64,000 nt of DNA, from positions 1-64,000 of the forward strand of contig WTIL01000021.1 in the NCBI GenBank assembly GCA_011522725.1, given 5' to 3'. A model generated the notes under the pieces. That model saw only the letters and a program-made list of their open reading frames with translations, did no database searches and had not been told where the DNA came from. Of the stretch, positions 61,979 to 64,000 are shown piece after piece. Origin of the DNA: Rhodospirillaceae bacterium. Its GTDB lineage: Bacteria > Pseudomonadota > Alphaproteobacteria > Puniceispirillales > Puniceispirillaceae. A program made the position numbers and the translations under genes. Position 1 is the first letter of the stretch. The number at the start of each line of letters is the position of its first letter.

Positions 61979-63169
61979 CTATTCCTGCTTGTGCCAGCAC
62001 CATTGGGTGACCGGCATCAGCGGCCGCCAGCCATGGAACCCGCCGACCGGGTCCGCATGCTGCACAGACAACCGCACCAGATCACCGCCGGCACGCTGCC
62101 AGGCGGCGACCATCACACTCTCGCTCTCGATGGTGACCGCATGCGCCACAAGGCAGCCGCCTGGCCGCAGGGCCACCTGCGCCGCGCTGATCACATGCTC
62201 GGACATGCCGCCACCGATGAACACCGCGTCGGGCCTCGGCAGGCTCGCGATCTGCGCTGCCGCATCGCCACATACCGGCTTGAACCCGGTTACGCCATGT
62301 GTCACGGCATTGGCGTTGCCGCGATCGAGCTGCGTCTGGTTGCGGTCGACGGCATAGGCGATCCCGCGCGGCGCATTTCGCAGGAAATCGACCGCCACGG
62401 CGCCCGACCCGCTGCCAATGTCCCACAGAACCGCCCCCGGGAACGGTGCCAGCTTGGCAAGAGCGCTGGCCCGCGCATCGCGCTTTGTCAGCTTGCCGTC
62501 ATTGTCGAAACTGCTGTCCGGCGCGGCAAGGCCGTGCGGCACCGGCCCGGCATCGGGGCATTCAATGCCGATGATGTGGAAATCCGGAACGCGGTCATGC
62601 GTCCAGCCATCCGCCGTCCCGTCAATCCGCGCCTCATCCGAACCGCCCAGATGCGCCAGCACATGCATGCGGGCCGCGCCATAGCCACGTGCAGCCAGCA
62701 GCTTTGCCGCCGCCATCGGGCTGCCGCCATCCTGGGCGATCAACAGAAGCCGCGCCCGCGGATGCAGCGCGGACACGAGGCCGGATACCGGCCGGCCATG
62801 GATGCTGACCACACGGCAACCAGCCATCGGCCAGCCGAGACGGGCAGCCGCATGCTGCAGTCCTGAAACCGCGGGAACCACCTCGCACCCGTCCGGCCCA
62901 AGTTCGCGCACAATGCTCGCACCGGCGCCGTACCACATCGGGTCACCCGTCGTCAGCAGCGCGACGGACTTGTCTGGATTGTCGCTCAGAACATTGAAAA
63001 TATCGGAAAAGGGCGACGGCCAGTCGATGGTTTCAGGCCCGTCAGGCAGCCCGTCACGGAAACGCGGCGCCGCAACGACAAGATCCATGCCGGCCAGACG
63101 GTCACGGATCTCGGCAGGCAGGCTTGCAACGCCGCCTTCCGCCACGCCGATGACCAGAGGCCGCGCCAT
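61979..63169 (-). CDS. cobL: Precorrin-6Y C5,15-methyltransferase (decarboxylating), CbiE-CbiT fusion
   Basis: CbiE-type LLTTGDPMWYGAGASIVRELG; CbiT-type ALAKLAPFPGAVLWDIGSGSGAVAVDFLR, FIGGGMSEHVISAAQVALRPGGCLVAHAVTIESE; 396 aa. Confidence 0.95.
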   Translation of the reverse strand: MARPLVIGVAEGGVASLPAEIRDRLAGMDLVVAAPRFRDGLPDGPETIDWPSPFSDIFNVLSDNPDKSVALLTTGDPMWYGAGASIVRELGPDGCEVVPAVSGLQHAAARLGWPMAGCRVVSIHGRPVSGLVSALHPRARLLLIAQDGGSPMAAAKLLAARGYGAARMHVLAHLGGSDEARIDGTADGWTHDRVPDFHIIGIECPDAGPVPHGLAAPDSSFDNDGKLTKRDARASALAKLAPFPGAVLWDIGSGSGAVAVDFLRNAPRGIAYAVDRNQTQLDRGNANAVTHGVTGFKPVCGDAAAQIASLPRPDAVFIGGGMSEHVISAAQVALRPGGCLVAHAVTIESESVMVAAWQRAGGDLVRLSVQHADPVGGFHGWRPLMPVTQWCWHKQE

Positions 63170-63801
63170 CAGCCTTCGCCCCCGGCCTTGCCCAGCGCCA
63201 GCGCGTTCACAACAGAAGAAGCCATCGCCGAGCCGCCGCGCGTGCCATGGACAACAAGGAACGGCACATCGCTTTCCGCCAGCGCCTGTTTGCTCTCGGC
63301 AGCGCCGACAAACCCGACCGGGCAGCCGATGATCGCCGCCGGGCGCGGCCCGCCCTCGGCAATCACCTCGAGACAGCGGAACAGTGTGGTCGGCGCATTC
63401 CCGATCACGACCAGCGCGCCGGCCAGCCTGTCACCCCACAACTCGACCGCCGCCGCCGAACGCGTTGTGCCAAGGTCGGATGCCAGTTGCGGGGTGCGCG
63501 CATCGTTCAGCGTGACGAGCACGTCATTACCGGCCGTCAAAAACCTGCGTGTGATGCCGCTTGCCACCATTTCGCAGTCGCAGAACAACGGCGCGCCGCC
63601 GGCAATCGCCTGTCCGGCAGATGCGACGAAGTCGTCCGAGGCCGCCATGTCATCAACAATATCCGGCATGCCGCAGGCATGGATCAGGCGCACGGCGACA
63701 TCGCCGAGCGGTCCGTCAAACGCGGACAGGTCGGCCGTCTCGCGGACAATGGCGAAGGATCTGGCGTAAATCTCCGCCGGGTCTTTCAGATAGCTCCCCA
63801 C
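63169..63801 (-). CDS. cobH: Precorrin-8X methylmutase
   Basis: IYARSFAIVRETADLSAFDGPLGDVAVRLIHACGMPDIV, IGCPVGFVGAAESKQALAESDVPFLVVHGTRGGSAMASSVVNAL. Confidence 0.96.
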   Translation of the reverse strand: MGSYLKDPAEIYARSFAIVRETADLSAFDGPLGDVAVRLIHACGMPDIVDDMAASDDFVASAGQAIAGGAPLFCDCEMVASGITRRFLTAGNDVLVTLNDARTPQLASDLGTTRSAAAVELWGDRLAGALVVIGNAPTTLFRCLEVIAEGGPRPAAIIGCPVGFVGAAESKQALAESDVPFLVVHGTRGGSAMASSVVNALALGKAGGEG

Positions 63802-63810
63802 AACCGCCCG

Positions 63811-64000
63811 TCATCCACCGGACTTGCCGGACGGCTTGCGGTTCCGCACCGATTCCGGACCAAGCGGGTGATCGGCATGCGGATAGGGATGGTGATGATG
63901 CCCGTGATCATGATCGTGATCATGGCTGTGGCTGTGGTCGTGATCATGGCCTTGGCCGTGACCATGATGATGATGGTGATGATCCATATCCAGCCGGCAG
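63811..64000 (-). CDS. C-terminal His-rich tail of an ORF continuing past the right edge; possibly metal-handling (CbiX-like or CobW-like)
   Basis: Minus frame ...CRLDMDHHHHHHGHGQGHDHDHSHSHDHDHDHGHHHHPYPHADHPLGPESVRNRKPSGKSGG*; open to window edge; upstream of cobH on the same strand. Confidence 0.55.
   Translation of the reverse strand, partial: CRLDMDHHHHHHGHGQGHDHDHSHSHDHDHDHGHHHHPYPHADHPLGPESVRNRKPSGKSGG

Noticed and set aside
61235-62866. 543-aa plus-strand ORF antisense to cobI/cobL
   Set aside because: Shadow ORF over two clear cobalamin methyltransferases.
63840-63990. Repetitive GATCATGATC/CATCACCAT tracts as a possible CRISPR or DNA repeat
   Set aside because: Explained by codons for a His/Asp-rich protein tail; no regular repeat-spacer structure.

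Overview
The window is gene-dense, GC-rich alphaproteobacterial chromosome; a SAR116/Rhodospirillales-like origin is my inference from gene order and protein character only. I see no mobile element, CRISPR array, rRNA or tRNA.

Four blocks are readable:
(1) ~0-25 kb: a probable comEC start, gltX and gltA, then an unbroken ~21.6 kb minus-strand run proS-lolC-lolD-dnaE-rpsB-tsf-pyrH-frr-uppS-cdsA-dxr-rseP-bamA-skp-lpxD-fabZ-lpxA-lpxI-lpxB.
(2) ~25-45 kb: housekeeping genes (hemB, threonine ammonia-lyase, N-degron aminoacyltransferase, parC, a tightly coupled DUF2062-pdxJ-acpS-lepB-rnc-era-recO operon, rsh, rpoZ, folK, NYN-domain protein, family-5-like UDG, smpB, dapA, a second threonine-dehydratase-like gene) and a non-pyrrolysine MttB-family methyltransferase.
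(3) ~45-64 kb: a large cobalamin locus in two parts (cobUTS plus a CobC-like phosphatase; cobK-cbiD / cobA-cobB / cobM-cbiG::cobJ-cobI-cobL-cobH, then a His-rich ORF tail at the window edge).
(4) ~48.4-54.2 kb: an insertion of unrelated genes between the two B12 parts (HPF, 2OG-Fe(II) oxygenase, SprT-like, DUF2842, TauE/SafE, EamA, FadJ-like).

Nothing here is clearly a new multi-gene system. The most follow-up-worthy items are: a B12 pathway with anaerobic-type markers (CbiD, full-length CbiG fused to CobJ) and no visible cobalamin riboswitch; an orphan MttB-family gene divergent from cobU; palindromes that embed stop codons at most convergent gene junctions; a long 9+9 bp dyad in the AT-rich region upstream of the NYN gene; and structured elements in the rpsB leader and rpsB-tsf gap.
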